Counted from the first letter of the stretch, positions 9,759 to 18,020 are shown. The stretch is 64,000 bases of DNA from Chryseobacterium sp. KACC 21268 (GCA_028736075.1 CP117875.1:2046001-2110000); one strand, 5' to 3'. The notes: a model not told the origin generated them from the letters alone. Program-made: numbers and translations.

Positions 9759-10229
9759 ATGATGAATTGCTTTGAGTTACCACTTTACAAAAAATCACAG
9801 GAAATCTACGAAACTTTGAAGGTCATTACGGATTTGTTTCCAGAAGACAATGATTATTTACAAACCGTCAAGCAACATTTGTTGGGCGATAGTATGATTA
9901 TTCAGGCAAAGATTTGTGGCGCAGAAGCAGTAAAGTTATATGACATAAAAATGGAGAATGCCACAATCATTAGGAAAGCGGCGCGCGATATAATGGTCGG
10001 TGGTAACAATTTAGAACACTTTGGTTTCTCCGATGCAAAATATTATCATCTTGTCAGAAAATTAGTTGACGAATTTAGACTTTTGTTTATCGATTGGGTT
10101 GGAACTTTTAATCAGAAACATTATATCGTTGATGATTGGGGATTGTTTAATCCACTTGGAGTTTCTCCAGACCATATTCAAAGCGATGACGAACTGGACT
10201 TTTTGGATGAGGACGATGAAGATTATTAA
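9759..10229 (+). CDS. Hypothetical protein, four-helix-bundle-like
   Basis: A 156-residue protein starting ATG-ATG at 9759. Residues ~1-115 are mostly helical with amphipathic spacing (LYKKSQEIYETLKVITDLFPEDNDYL, later YYHLVRKLVDEFRLLFIDWV). The order of elements recalls the bS23-like four-helix-bundle family, but the family's typical motifs are weak here. The last 20 residues are strongly acidic (DDELDFLDEDDEDY). It stands alone between the sucAB terminator and a block of repeats. No function is proposed. Confidence 0.55.
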   Translation: MMNCFELPLYKKSQEIYETLKVITDLFPEDNDYLQTVKQHLLGDSMIIQAKICGAEAVKLYDIKMENATIIRKAARDIMVGGNNLEHFGFSDAKYYHLVRKLVDEFRLLFIDWVGTFNQKHYIVDDWGLFNPLGVSPDHIQSDDELDFLDEDDEDY

Positions 10230-10560
10230 TGAAATTTTTTTGGGCAGCTTTTCCGCCTTCCGCTCCCAATCTTTTTTGCAGACGATTTCAGTTTAAATAG
10301 AACTTTGGTACAAGCAAAAAAGGATTTCCGCTCAAGTCGGGCTGCAGCTTCGCAAAGTTGAAAGTTTGTTTTCTAGTTTCAGATTTACCAACCGTTGAAA
10401 TTTATCTTTGGTGAGTTTTACGTCTTTGCGTACCTTAAAAATATTTTCAATAATTTCAAAGAAATCTTTGCGCTCTTTGTGTTTAAATCTTCTCCCAAAC
10501 CAACAAACAATTATTTAAAAACCATTTCCAAAATTCACAATTAATCCTTACTTTTGAGCA
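10230..10560. other. 331-bp intergenic region with repeats
   Basis: It holds a full copy of the ~105-bp palindromic repeat (10241-10346). Next to it (about 10390-10490) is an AT-rich stretch with the phrase ACGTCTTTGCGTACCTTAAAAAT and CTTTGCGCTCTTTGTG, which looks like a second dispersed repeat type but occurs once here. A TACTTTTG that matches the -7 consensus lies at 10549-10556, directly against the dnaX start codon; if used, dnaX mRNA would be nearly leaderless. No ORF is supported. Confidence 0.6.
10241..10346 (+). repeat. Dispersed ~105-bp palindromic repeat (family A), copy 1
   Basis: Begins TGGGCAGCTTTTCCGCCTTC and ends AAGTCGGGCTGCAGC. The inner arms CTTTTTTGC and GCAAAAAAG are a perfect 9-bp inverted repeat and the outer ends GGCAGC and GCTGC also pair, so the RNA or single strand can fold into a long imperfect hairpin. 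The same element occurs at 18087, 26505 (opposite strand, altered), 42734 and 56408. Confidence 0.9.
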
Positions 10561-11643
10561 ATGGAAAATTTCATCGTATCCGCACGCAAGTACCGTCCGC
10601 AAGAGTTTGACACTGTTGTTGGGCAATCGCACGTTACCGATACTTTGGAACACGCCATCGATGAAAGTCAATTGGCTCAGGCTCTGCTTTTCTGCGGGCC
10701 AAGAGGTGTTGGTAAAACAACATGCGCCAGAATTCTAGCAAGAAAGATCAATGAAAAGTCAGGTGCTGCAGATGATGATGGTTTCGCATTCAATATTTAT
10801 GAATTGGATGCCGCTTCCAACAACTCGGTTGATGATATTCGTGAATTGATTGACCAGGTTAGATTTGCACCTCAAGTAGGGAAGTACAAAGTGTATATCA
10901 TCGACGAGGTTCATATGTTGTCTCAGGCTGCTTTCAATGCGTTCCTGAAAACTTTGGAAGAACCGCCAGCGCACGCTATTTTCATCTTAGCAACGACTGA
11001 GAAACACAAGATCATTCCGACGATTCTTTCCAGATGTCAAATCTATGATTTCAAAAGAATCACGATAGAAGATATCCAGGAGCATTTGAGAAAGATTGCT
11101 GAGAAGGAAAATATCACTTACGAAGACGATGCGCTTTACTTAATTGCTCAGAAAGCGGATGGTGCTTTGAGAGATGCTTTATCTATTTTTGATAGACTAA
11201 GTACTTTTTCTCAGAAAAACATCACACTCGAAAAAGCAGCGGAAGTTCTCAATATTCTGGATTACGACCAATATCTGAAAATCGCTGATTTAGCTAAGGA
11301 AAATGATATCCCAGGTGTTTTGACAGCATTCGACGAAATTGTGAAAAAAGGTTTCGATCCGCACATTTTCATTGCCGGATTGGGAAATCATTTCCGCGAT
11401 TTGATGATGGCTCAAAATCCAAAAACTTTGAACCTGATCGAAGTTGGAGAAAAAACAAAATCCAAATTTGCCGAGCAATCCCAAAAATGGAAAGCTCAGG
11501 AATTGATAGACGGAATCGAGATTTGTAACTTCGCCGACATCAATTATAAAAATTCCAAAAATCCACGTTTGACAGTTGAGATTGCCTTGATGCAATTATC
11601 AAGTCTCACGGCAGGTTTGGAAGCTAAAAAAAAAAGTTCTTAA
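10561..11643 (+). CDS. dnaX: DNA polymerase III clamp loader, short gamma-like form of DnaX
   Basis: The zero-frame product is 360 residues and contains the full AAA+ clamp-loader ATPase: Walker A GPRGVGKTT (about residues 46-54), Walker B IIDEVHML, sensor-1 region FILATTEKHK, SRC arginine-finger motif LSRCQ and domain III. It stops at TAA 11641, two codons after an A10 run. The zinc cysteines found in E. coli DnaX between Walker A and B are absent, replaced by a short polar segment before YELDAASNNS, a trait I associate with Flavobacteriia. As written, this form corresponds to gamma and lacks the DnaE- and DnaB-binding domains. Confidence 0.9.
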   Translation: MENFIVSARKYRPQEFDTVVGQSHVTDTLEHAIDESQLAQALLFCGPRGVGKTTCARILARKINEKSGAADDDGFAFNIYELDAASNNSVDDIRELIDQVRFAPQVGKYKVYIIDEVHMLSQAAFNAFLKTLEEPPAHAIFILATTEKHKIIPTILSRCQIYDFKRITIEDIQEHLRKIAEKENITYEDDALYLIAQKADGALRDALSIFDRLSTFSQKNITLEKAAEVLNILDYDQYLKIADLAKENDIPGVLTAFDEIVKKGFDPHIFIAGLGNHFRDLMMAQNPKTLNLIEVGEKTKSKFAEQSQKWKAQELIDGIEICNFADINYKNSKNPRLTVEIALMQLSSLTAGLEAKKKSS

Positions 11644-12260
11644 TATTAGCGCCACTTCTTGAAGCTAATTTAATTTCCGAAAAAAAACCAGTCTCTACTG
11701 AGCCAAAACCTCAGGCAGAAACCAAACCAGAACCTGCAAAATCAGCTTTCGAAGAACCTAAAAAGGTAATTCAGAAAGCGTCTGAACCGATTGCCAGAAG
11801 TTCTTCCAATTCCAAATTCAGCATCAAAGCGGCTTTGGAACAAAAAGAGGAAATCAAGAAAGATGAGTTTGCTGAGATCAAAGATGAAAATCTGCCTTCC
11901 AACCATTTCTCACAGACCGATGTGGATAGAGAATGGGATATTTTCCTTAAAAATCTTGCCAGAACCAATACTTTCGTCTACAACGCCATCAGCAGTTTCA
12001 AGTTAGAAAAAACGGATGAACATCAGATCACGGTCAAATATTCTTCCGAATTTGCAAAGTCGGAATTCGACAGATTGAGCATTGAATTCTTCAACCATTT
12101 CAAACACAAAGTCAGCAACTTCAAAATTGAAATCGAATATCAGACAGATTTGACCATCAAAAAAGAAGTTTTGACCAAGCGTAAGATCTTTGAAAAGTTT
12201 GTGGAGATCAATCCGCTTCTGAAAGATCTGGACGATTTGATGCGTTTCGATTTGACGTAG
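10561..12260 (+). CDS. dnaX: DnaX tau, full-length form reached by a -1 shift at the A10 run
   Basis: Joining the zero frame to the -1 frame at 11626-11636 gives one 566-residue protein (1700 + 1 bases = 567 codons). The -1 frame is open from the slippery run to TAA 12258-12260. It continues with FLILAPLLEANLISEKKP, a Pro/Glu/Lys-rich linker, and a C-terminal domain (SQTDVDREWDIFLKNLARTN through LKDLDDLMRFDLT) typical of flavobacterial tau. Because this C-terminal part is intact and conserved-looking, the gene is not decayed; either frameshifting or RNA-polymerase slippage makes tau, or the run length is a sequencing error. A transcript with 11 or 8 A would also restore the frame. Confidence 0.8.
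11626..11636 (+). promoter_or_regulatory. A10-G slippery sequence in dnaX
   Basis: Ten consecutive A (11626-11635) then G, read AAA AAA AAA AGT in the zero frame; the last part is A-AAA-AAG, the heptamer used for -1 frameshifting in E. coli dnaX. A 6-bp stem ATTAGC/GCTAAT (11645-11650 with 11664-11669) begins 8 bases downstream, which is the usual spacing for a stimulatory structure, although the stem is weak. Confidence 0.65.
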
Positions 12261-12284
12261 TTTTTATAACTATATTTCATACCA

Positions 12285-13421
12285 TTGGATAAGCTCAGCT
12301 TTTTAGAAATCACTGCTTTCATCGGAATTTTCGTCATTCTGTTCCTTGCCGTATTTTTGCTGACCGTTAAAACTAAACATAAAGTAGGAAACCAACTTTT
12401 CGCATTTTTTCTTATCGGAAATGCCATAGATGCAGTGAAATTTTTGATGCGAGAATTTCCGGTTAATTATATCAATCTCGAGGCATTTCGGTGGAGTTTT
12501 GTGTATTTGGTTCCGGCATTGTTTTACCTTTATATATTATCTGTCTGCTATTCTAATTTCCGTTTAAAAAAGAAACATTTACTCCACGCCATTCCTTTCG
12601 CTGCCTTCAATTTTTATCTGATGTGGGGAATTTATTTTGTAGACAGACCATCTAAAATACAGTTTATCAACGGTATGAATGATATGCCTTTGATGCAGTT
12701 TTTTCAGTTTCTTTTTGAATGTATATTTCAAGTTTATTTTATTTCTTCATTTTTGGTGATTAGAAAATCTAAAACGGTTTACCTTCAAAATTATACGAAT
12801 CCAAATATTTCTGTACTCAATGCCCTGCATAAAATATCAATTCTCTACTACTTTCTGCATTTCATAGTTCTTGTAAGATGGTTGGTCACTTTTATCTTCG
12901 GTTCAGGCGAAATTCGGGTATGGGTTGTAACACTTGATGGGTTTGCATTTTTAATTTGCACTTGTTGGTATTTATTTGAAGCATTAAATAATCCGGAATT
13001 TTTTAGAGGTGTCAATTCACAGTTAAAAGTAATTGAAGAAATTATCCCGAAAAAAGAATCTTCTCCTTCAATTGATGATGAAAAAAATAATCAGATAGAA
13101 TCTTTGAAAGATTTTATGATTTCAAATGAACCTTATCTGGATTCAACATTAACGATTCAGGATTTGGCAGAGCAGGTGAAAATGCCGGTCAAAGATTTAT
13201 CGGCTTTGATTAATCTGTATATGAACAAACATTTTTTTGATTTCATTAATGAATATCGAATCGAGAAGGCGAAGGAGATTTTGAAAGATTCTTCACAAAA
13301 TGATTTGACTATTCTGGAAATTCTCTATCAGGTTGGTTTCAATTCTAAATCTTCATTTAGCACTTCATTTAAAAAACACACGGGGAAAACGCCTACGGAA
13401 TTTCGTAAAAATTCATTTTAA
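12285..13421 (+). CDS. Membrane-anchored AraC-family transcriptional regulator
   Basis: A 378-residue protein with about seven hydrophobic segments in residues 5-230 and a C-terminal AraC/XylS DNA-binding domain (about 280-378): LTIQDLAEQVKMPVKDLSALIN as the first helix-turn-helix and ILEILYQVGFNSKSSFSTSFKKHTGKTPTEFR as the second. This is the layout of flavobacterial regulators that sense through an integral-membrane N-terminus. The start is TTG 12285: an in-frame TAA at 12267 and the absence of ATG before the first membrane helix leave no better choice. It lies 95 bp upstream of two secreted serine hydrolases, which it may control (inference). Confidence 0.8.
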   Translation: MDKLSFLEITAFIGIFVILFLAVFLLTVKTKHKVGNQLFAFFLIGNAIDAVKFLMREFPVNYINLEAFRWSFVYLVPALFYLYILSVCYSNFRLKKKHLLHAIPFAAFNFYLMWGIYFVDRPSKIQFINGMNDMPLMQFFQFLFECIFQVYFISSFLVIRKSKTVYLQNYTNPNISVLNALHKISILYYFLHFIVLVRWLVTFIFGSGEIRVWVVTLDGFAFLICTCWYLFEALNNPEFFRGVNSQLKVIEEIIPKKESSPSIDDEKNNQIESLKDFMISNEPYLDSTLTIQDLAEQVKMPVKDLSALINLYMNKHFFDFINEYRIEKAKEILKDSSQNDLTILEILYQVGFNSKSSFSTSFKKHTGKTPTEFRKNSF

Positions 13422-13515
13422 GTATTGAAATTATTGAAAAATCAGTTCGACTTTTTTTAATCGGTCGTGTATTAATGCGTTCTGAAGCATCTTTGCATCA
13501 AATTATAAAATCAAA

Positions 13516-14955
13516 ATGAAAAACCGATTTTTCTTATTAGTACAAATTTTTTTATTTGCAAATATGCTTTATGCCCAAGAATTAAATAATCCTAAAGAAA
13601 CAAATAAGAGACATCAAAATTCGACAAAACAAAAATCAGAAATCAATCAAATTGATTCCTTAATGGCAAAATCCTACGAAAGAGGTTTATTTAATGGGAA
13701 TGTCCTTATTTCTAAAAACAATAAAATCATTTATCAAAAATCATTTGGTTTTACCGATGAGACGCGACAAACAGCTCTAACCGATAAATCAATATTTAAC
13801 ATTGGCTCTATTGCAAAAGAGTTTAATGCTGTTTCAATAATGATTTTGGTGGAACGTGGTCTTCTCAACCTTGATGACCCGATTTCCAAATTTAATTTGG
13901 GATTACCAAAATGGGCAGAGAAAGTGAAAATACATCATCTGATTAATTATGCAAGTGGCATTCCTCCAATAGAGTCAGGGCTAAATCCGGTAAGTGATGC
14001 AGATGCGTGGAGGATTTTGAGAAGCAATGATGATTTATTATTTGAACCTGGAACAAGCTACAAATACGATAACGGCAATGTGTTTTTGCAAAGAAGAATT
14101 ATTGAAAAAGTAACAGGAATGTCATTCCAGGAATTTGTCATTAAAAACATTGTTAAACCGTTGAAAATGACAAATTCAGTTTTTGACCCAAAATCAGGTT
14201 TTAAAAACCGGACGTCCTGTTATGATTTTGACAATGTCAGATGTCCGGAAATGAATTTCATTAGTGGATGGCTTTGGGTAGATATCAATGATTTTTATAA
14301 ATGGATTGAGGCTATGAACTCTAATCGTTTAATTTCCAAAGAATCCTTTCAAACTTTGTTGAATAATCCATACGCAAAAGACGAAGGTGGCTCAATTGGC
14401 AGATACTTTGAAAAAGAAGAAATACAAAGACACAATGGCGTATCATATAAATTTGAATCCATCTTTTTAAACGATTTTAAAAATAATATTACGATAATTC
14501 TACTGTCAAATAATCTCAATAGAGTTTGGGATTTGGGCTATACTATTCACAATCTGATGTTAGGAAAAGATTATGAAATTCCTAAAAAATCTGTTTATCT
14601 AGCGATAAGAAAGGAATCTCTCGACAACATAAATAAAGCTATTGAGAGGTACTATTTACTCAAAAAAAATTCTGAAAAAGAATACAGTTTTGAAAACCCA
14701 AACGAACTGAATAAATTAGGATATGAACTCTTAAGACTTGGAAAAAACAATGAGTCAATAGAAATATTTAAACTGGCTACAAAAGAATTTCCTAAAGATG
14801 CCAATCTCTTCGATAGTTATGGAGAGGCTTTGTTACGCAATAATCAAAAAGATAAAGCGATACAAATGTATCAAAAATCGGTTGAGCTAAATCCTGAAAA
14901 TGAAAATGGGAAACAAATGCTTTTGAAAATTGAAAAGGAAATTACGGGGGAATAA
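13516..14955 (+). CDS. Secreted serine hydrolase (beta-lactamase/class C-like) with TPR tail
   Basis: A 479-residue protein with a signal peptide (MKNRFFLLVQIFLFANMLYAQ). The serine beta-lactamase-like domain spans about residues 48-345, with the nucleophile motif SIAK (Ser98-Lys101) and YDN (Tyr184-Asn186); a HNG near residue 313 is the likely third motif. Residues ~395-475 hold TPR-like repeats (LNKLGYELLRLGKNNESIEIFKLATKEFP, FDSYGEALLRNNQKDKAIQMYQKSVELNPEN). Such proteins act as esterases, D-aminopeptidases or peptidoglycan-related hydrolases; the substrate cannot be read. It is a paralogue of the next gene and 62 bp from it. Confidence 0.8.
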   Translation: MKNRFFLLVQIFLFANMLYAQELNNPKETNKRHQNSTKQKSEINQIDSLMAKSYERGLFNGNVLISKNNKIIYQKSFGFTDETRQTALTDKSIFNIGSIAKEFNAVSIMILVERGLLNLDDPISKFNLGLPKWAEKVKIHHLINYASGIPPIESGLNPVSDADAWRILRSNDDLLFEPGTSYKYDNGNVFLQRRIIEKVTGMSFQEFVIKNIVKPLKMTNSVFDPKSGFKNRTSCYDFDNVRCPEMNFISGWLWVDINDFYKWIEAMNSNRLISKESFQTLLNNPYAKDEGGSIGRYFEKEEIQRHNGVSYKFESIFLNDFKNNITIILLSNNLNRVWDLGYTIHNLMLGKDYEIPKKSVYLAIRKESLDNINKAIERYYLLKKNSEKEYSFENPNELNKLGYELLRLGKNNESIEIFKLATKEFPKDANLFDSYGEALLRNNQKDKAIQMYQKSVELNPENENGKQMLLKIEKEITGE

Positions 14956-15016
14956 TGTTTAGATGTAACAAAGTTATTCGATGAGTTGTCATATTAATTA
15001 GAATCAATTATTCCAA

Positions 15017-16495
15017 ATGAAAAAACTACTTTCCATCATCATCTTAACATTCGGATTTTCAGCATTTGCCCAAAAAACTTTAACTGAAAAGCAAATTTAC
15101 GCAGTAATGGATGCTCAGGCAGAAGCATTCTTGAAAGAATCAAAAGCAAATTCTTTCTCTATCGGAATCGTAAAAGACGGAAAAACCTACACCAGACATT
15201 ACGGCGAAATTGACAAAGGGAAAGGAAATAAAGCCAACAATTCTACATTGTTTGAAATTGCTTCCGTTACCAAATTATTTACCGGAACATTGGTGGCGAA
15301 AGCTGTTCTGGATGGGAAAATCAATTTGGATGATGACATCAGGAAATATATCACAGGTTCTTATCCGAATCTTCAGTTTAATGGAAAGCCGGTTACGATT
15401 AAAGATTTGGTTTCTTTGAAATCTGGTTTTAATAAAGATTTGCCAGACCGAAGTGAAGTGATGAAAGTAAGGAATGACAGCACCGCTTTCAAAGTTGAAA
15501 AACTGGAAAAAGCTTACACGAAAGAGCAGTTTTTCAAAGATTTGAATTCAATCAAAATAGAGACTTTACCAGGAACTGTCTATAATTATAATAACGGAAC
15601 TCTACAACTGACAGCACATATTCTTGAAAATGTTTATGGAAAGAGTTATGAGACTTTATTGAAGGAAAATATCTTAATTCCTTTAAAATTAAATCACACA
15701 AAACTTCACATCAATCAAAATGAAAAGATTGCAAATGGCTACGATGGAAACGGCGTTCTGATGCCATTTTTACCATATTCACTTTGGGGCGCACAAGGAT
15801 ATTTGAAGTCTAATCTAACGGATTTGACCACATTTCTGAAATTTGAATTGGATAAGAAAAATCCGCTGGTTCAGGAATCGCAACGGGATTTGCTTAATAA
15901 TAAAAATTATTGGAATGCTTATTTTTGGGATGAAGTGACCGTCAATCACAACGGTCGAAATGCCAGAAAACACGGTGGCGCTTTTGGAACGCAGAATTTG
16001 TTTTGGGTTTTCCCGGATTATAACATCGGTATTTCTGTGATCACCAATCAAGGTGGCGAAAATACTTATGGGAATTTATACAATGCGGTCCAAAATCTGA
16101 TTGACGATTTGAAACCGTTTGGTCAGAAATTAATCGGAAGAGAAATCGAGAAAAAATGTTTTGAAAATATTGATTCAGGAATTGCTTATTACAAAGAATT
16201 AAAGAAAAATAAACCCGATTCTTACAATTTTTCTGATGAATCTGAATTGAACAATCTGGGCTACAAACTGATGAGAAGTGGAGCAGTAGAATCAGCCATC
16301 AAACTATTTCAACTCTATGTTTCCGAATTTCCAAACTCTGGAAATCCTTATGACAGCTTGGCTGAAGCTTATTTCAATAATAAAGAGTATGCGCTTTCTA
16401 AACAAAATTATTTGAAATCTTTGGAGCTAAATCCTGATAATTCAAACGCCAAAGAAATGCTAGTGAAAATCGAAAATGAAACAAAATCAAAATAG
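15017..16495 (+). CDS. Secreted serine hydrolase (beta-lactamase/class C-like) with TPR tail, second paralogue
   Basis: A 492-residue protein with signal peptide MKKLLSIIILTFGFSAFAQ. It carries all three class C-like motifs: SVTK (Ser83-Lys86), YNN (Tyr192-Asn194) and HGG (His320). TPR-like repeats close the protein (LNNLGYKLMRSGAVESAIKLFQLYVSEFP and YDSLAEAYFNNKEYALSKQNYLKSLELNPDN). The domain order equals that of the gene at 13516, yet the sequences have diverged considerably, so the duplication is old or the genes were acquired separately. The closing phrase LKIEKE/VKIENE is shared. Substrate unknown; periplasmic or outer-membrane location is expected. Confidence 0.82.
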   Translation: MKKLLSIIILTFGFSAFAQKTLTEKQIYAVMDAQAEAFLKESKANSFSIGIVKDGKTYTRHYGEIDKGKGNKANNSTLFEIASVTKLFTGTLVAKAVLDGKINLDDDIRKYITGSYPNLQFNGKPVTIKDLVSLKSGFNKDLPDRSEVMKVRNDSTAFKVEKLEKAYTKEQFFKDLNSIKIETLPGTVYNYNNGTLQLTAHILENVYGKSYETLLKENILIPLKLNHTKLHINQNEKIANGYDGNGVLMPFLPYSLWGAQGYLKSNLTDLTTFLKFELDKKNPLVQESQRDLLNNKNYWNAYFWDEVTVNHNGRNARKHGGAFGTQNLFWVFPDYNIGISVITNQGGENTYGNLYNAVQNLIDDLKPFGQKLIGREIEKKCFENIDSGIAYYKELKKNKPDSYNFSDESELNNLGYKLMRSGAVESAIKLFQLYVSEFPNSGNPYDSLAEAYFNNKEYALSKQNYLKSLELNPDNSNAKEMLVKIENETKSK

Positions 16496-16577
16496 GTTCA
16501 ATTTTATTTTACTACAACATTTGTCAGTTAATGAAAAATTAATTGCCCAATCGTAGTTCTCATTTCCCATTAATTTA

Positions 16578-16585
16578 TATATTTG
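16578..16585 (+). promoter_or_regulatory. Putative -7 promoter element for the aromatic leader/DAHP synthase transcript
   Basis: TATATTTG fits TAnnTTTG exactly. Transcription would start near 16590, leaving about 70 bases before the leader ORF. A convincing -33 TTG at 19-21 bases spacing is not visible. Confidence 0.5.
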
Positions 16586-16661
16586 TTCAAGATTTCGCTG
16601 ACAACAGTGGAAATCAATTAACCCAAACAAGCTAAAAAGCCTTCCAGTAAGGCATTTACAA

Positions 16662-16790
16662 ATGGAATCAATCCAATTTCCATATCTTTCAACTTTTGCA
16701 TCTGCCGAGTATTTTGGTGGATCATTTAGCTTTTTTGGAACTTATTATAGAAATTTTAGAACCTATTACCGATTTTATTGGTTTAGCTAA
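16662..16790 (+). CDS. Putative aromatic-amino-acid leader peptide
   Basis: A 42-residue ORF, ATG 16662 to TAA 16788-16790, preceded by the A-rich TTTACAA typical of starts in this genome. It contains 9 Phe (all TTT), 7 Tyr and 1 Trp: 17 of 42 residues. The last third is densest, TYYRNFRTYYRFYWFS, with 9 aromatic residues in positions 28-41. Lys, Asn and Ile, which should dominate in random AT-rich DNA, are almost absent (one Asn, one Ile, no Lys). The next gene encodes DAHP synthase-chorismate mutase, the entry to Phe, Tyr and Trp synthesis. Ribosome stalling at these codons when aromatic aminoacyl-tRNA is scarce would be the regulatory signal (inference from known attenuators). Confidence 0.75.
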   Translation: MESIQFPYLSTFASAEYFGGSFSFFGTYYRNFRTYYRFYWFS

Positions 16791-16811
16791 AAAATTTCTT
16801 TCTCAAAAATC

Positions 16812-16835
16812 TACGGAAACATTCAGCTGTCCGTA
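16812..16835 (+). promoter_or_regulatory. Hairpin downstream of the leader ORF (possible attenuator element)
   Basis: TACGGA (16812-16817) pairs with TCCGTA (16830-16835); an alternative fold pairs TACGG/CCGTA plus ACA/TGT with a 2-nt bulge and hexaloop. It starts 21 bases after the leader stop codon. The T-rich DNA after it is interrupted (TCTCATTTAAAATTTTT), so it is a poor classical terminator; the mechanism is unsettled. Confidence 0.45.
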
Positions 16836-16940
16836 TCTCATTTAAAATTTTTAAACGTCATTTTTTTGGAAAAGAATTATAAATAAACATTTATAACAGA
16901 TATACTATTGCATTAATTTAAAATATATAAAATTAGAAAT

Positions 16941-18020
16941 ATGAACTTAAACGAATTGACAAATGATTGGGTAAACGACTTCGCAAACCCAATGATCATC
17001 GCAGGACCTTGTAGCGCAGAAAGCGAATCTCAAATGCTTGGGACCGCAAAAAGACTGAAAGAAAGTGGTGCGCAGATCTCCGCTTTCCGTGCTGGGATCT
17101 GGAAGCCAAGAACAAAACCAAACGGTTTCGAAGGTGTAGGCGTGATCGGTCTTAACTGGCTGAAAAAAGTAAAAGAAGAATACGGTTTCAAAACAGCAAC
17201 TGAGGTGGCAAACGCGCATCACGTTTTCGCAGCGTTGGAAGCAGATGTGGACATCCTTTGGATTGGTGCACGTTCTACAGTGAATCCATTTACAGTTCAA
17301 GAGATCGCTCAGGCGTTGAGAGGAACAAACAAACCGATTTTGGTGAAGAATCCAGTGAATCCAGATCTTGCACTTTGGATCGGCGCTTTGGAAAGATTGT
17401 TAGGGCAAGGGATTGAAAATGTTGGTGCGATCCACAGAGGTTTCTCCACTTATCAAAAAACGAAATACAGAAACATTCCGAACTGGCAGATCGCTTTAGA
17501 TTTCAAAAATCAGTTCCCGAATATCCCATTATTCATCGATCCATCTCACATTTGTGGGAACAGAACAGGTTTGGCTGGCGTTGCACAGGAAGCTTTCAAC
17601 GTAGGTTACCAAGGTGCGATCATAGAAAGTCACGAAGATCCGGACAACGCTTGGAGCGATGCTTCTCAGCAGATCACGCCGGAAGTTTTGGCAGAGATGA
17701 TCGGCAATCTTCAGATCCGTAACTCGGATATCTCAGGCTACGAGGACGAGATGGGAAAACACAGAACACTCATCAGCGATATGGATTTCCAATTGATCGA
17801 GTTGCTTTCCCAAAGAATGAAGATCTCCGAAAAAATCGGAACTTTAAAAAAAGAGAACAACATCGCAATCTTCCAGCCAGAACGTTGGAAAGTGATCACA
17901 GAATATGCCAACCAAAAGGCGAGTGAAACAGGTATGTCCCAGGATTTCATCGAGAAAGTTTTCAAAGCGATCCACGAAGAAAGTATTGAGGTTCAGAACG
18001 GCATTATGATCAACAAATAA
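16941..18020 (+). CDS. Bifunctional DAHP synthase / chorismate mutase
   Basis: A 359-residue fusion. Residues ~15-255 are a KDO8P-synthase-like (AroA-I beta) DAHP synthase, with IIAGPCSAESE, the FRAGIWKPRTKP substrate loop, KNPVNPD, AIHRGFS and FIDPSHICG metal/substrate motifs. Residues ~265-350 are an AroQ-type chorismate mutase (KHRTLISDMDFQLIELLSQRM, then EKIGTLKKEN..FQPERW). The enzyme condenses phosphoenolpyruvate with erythrose 4-phosphate, and its second domain converts chorismate to prephenate. In related fusions the mutase domain mediates feedback inhibition. The 445-bp leader region in front carries a putative aromatic leader peptide, implying attenuation by Phe/Tyr/Trp supply. Confidence 0.95.
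   Translation: MNLNELTNDWVNDFANPMIIAGPCSAESESQMLGTAKRLKESGAQISAFRAGIWKPRTKPNGFEGVGVIGLNWLKKVKEEYGFKTATEVANAHHVFAALEADVDILWIGARSTVNPFTVQEIAQALRGTNKPILVKNPVNPDLALWIGALERLLGQGIENVGAIHRGFSTYQKTKYRNIPNWQIALDFKNQFPNIPLFIDPSHICGNRTGLAGVAQEAFNVGYQGAIIESHEDPDNAWSDASQQITPEVLAEMIGNLQIRNSDISGYEDEMGKHRTLISDMDFQLIELLSQRMKISEKIGTLKKENNIAIFQPERWKVITEYANQKASETGMSQDFIEKVFKAIHEESIEVQNGIMINK

Larger units (their letters stand above)
16496..16940 (+). other. 445-bp leader region of the DAHP synthase gene
   Basis: This gap holds, in order, a -7 type promoter element (16578), a small hairpin (16639-16653), a 42-codon ORF extraordinarily rich in Phe, Tyr and Trp codons (16662-16790), a second hairpin (16812-16835), and T-rich DNA with a T7 run at 16861-16867. 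The layout matches a leader-peptide attenuator for the downstream aromatic biosynthesis gene. Nothing else is seen in the first 80 bases. Confidence 0.7.
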
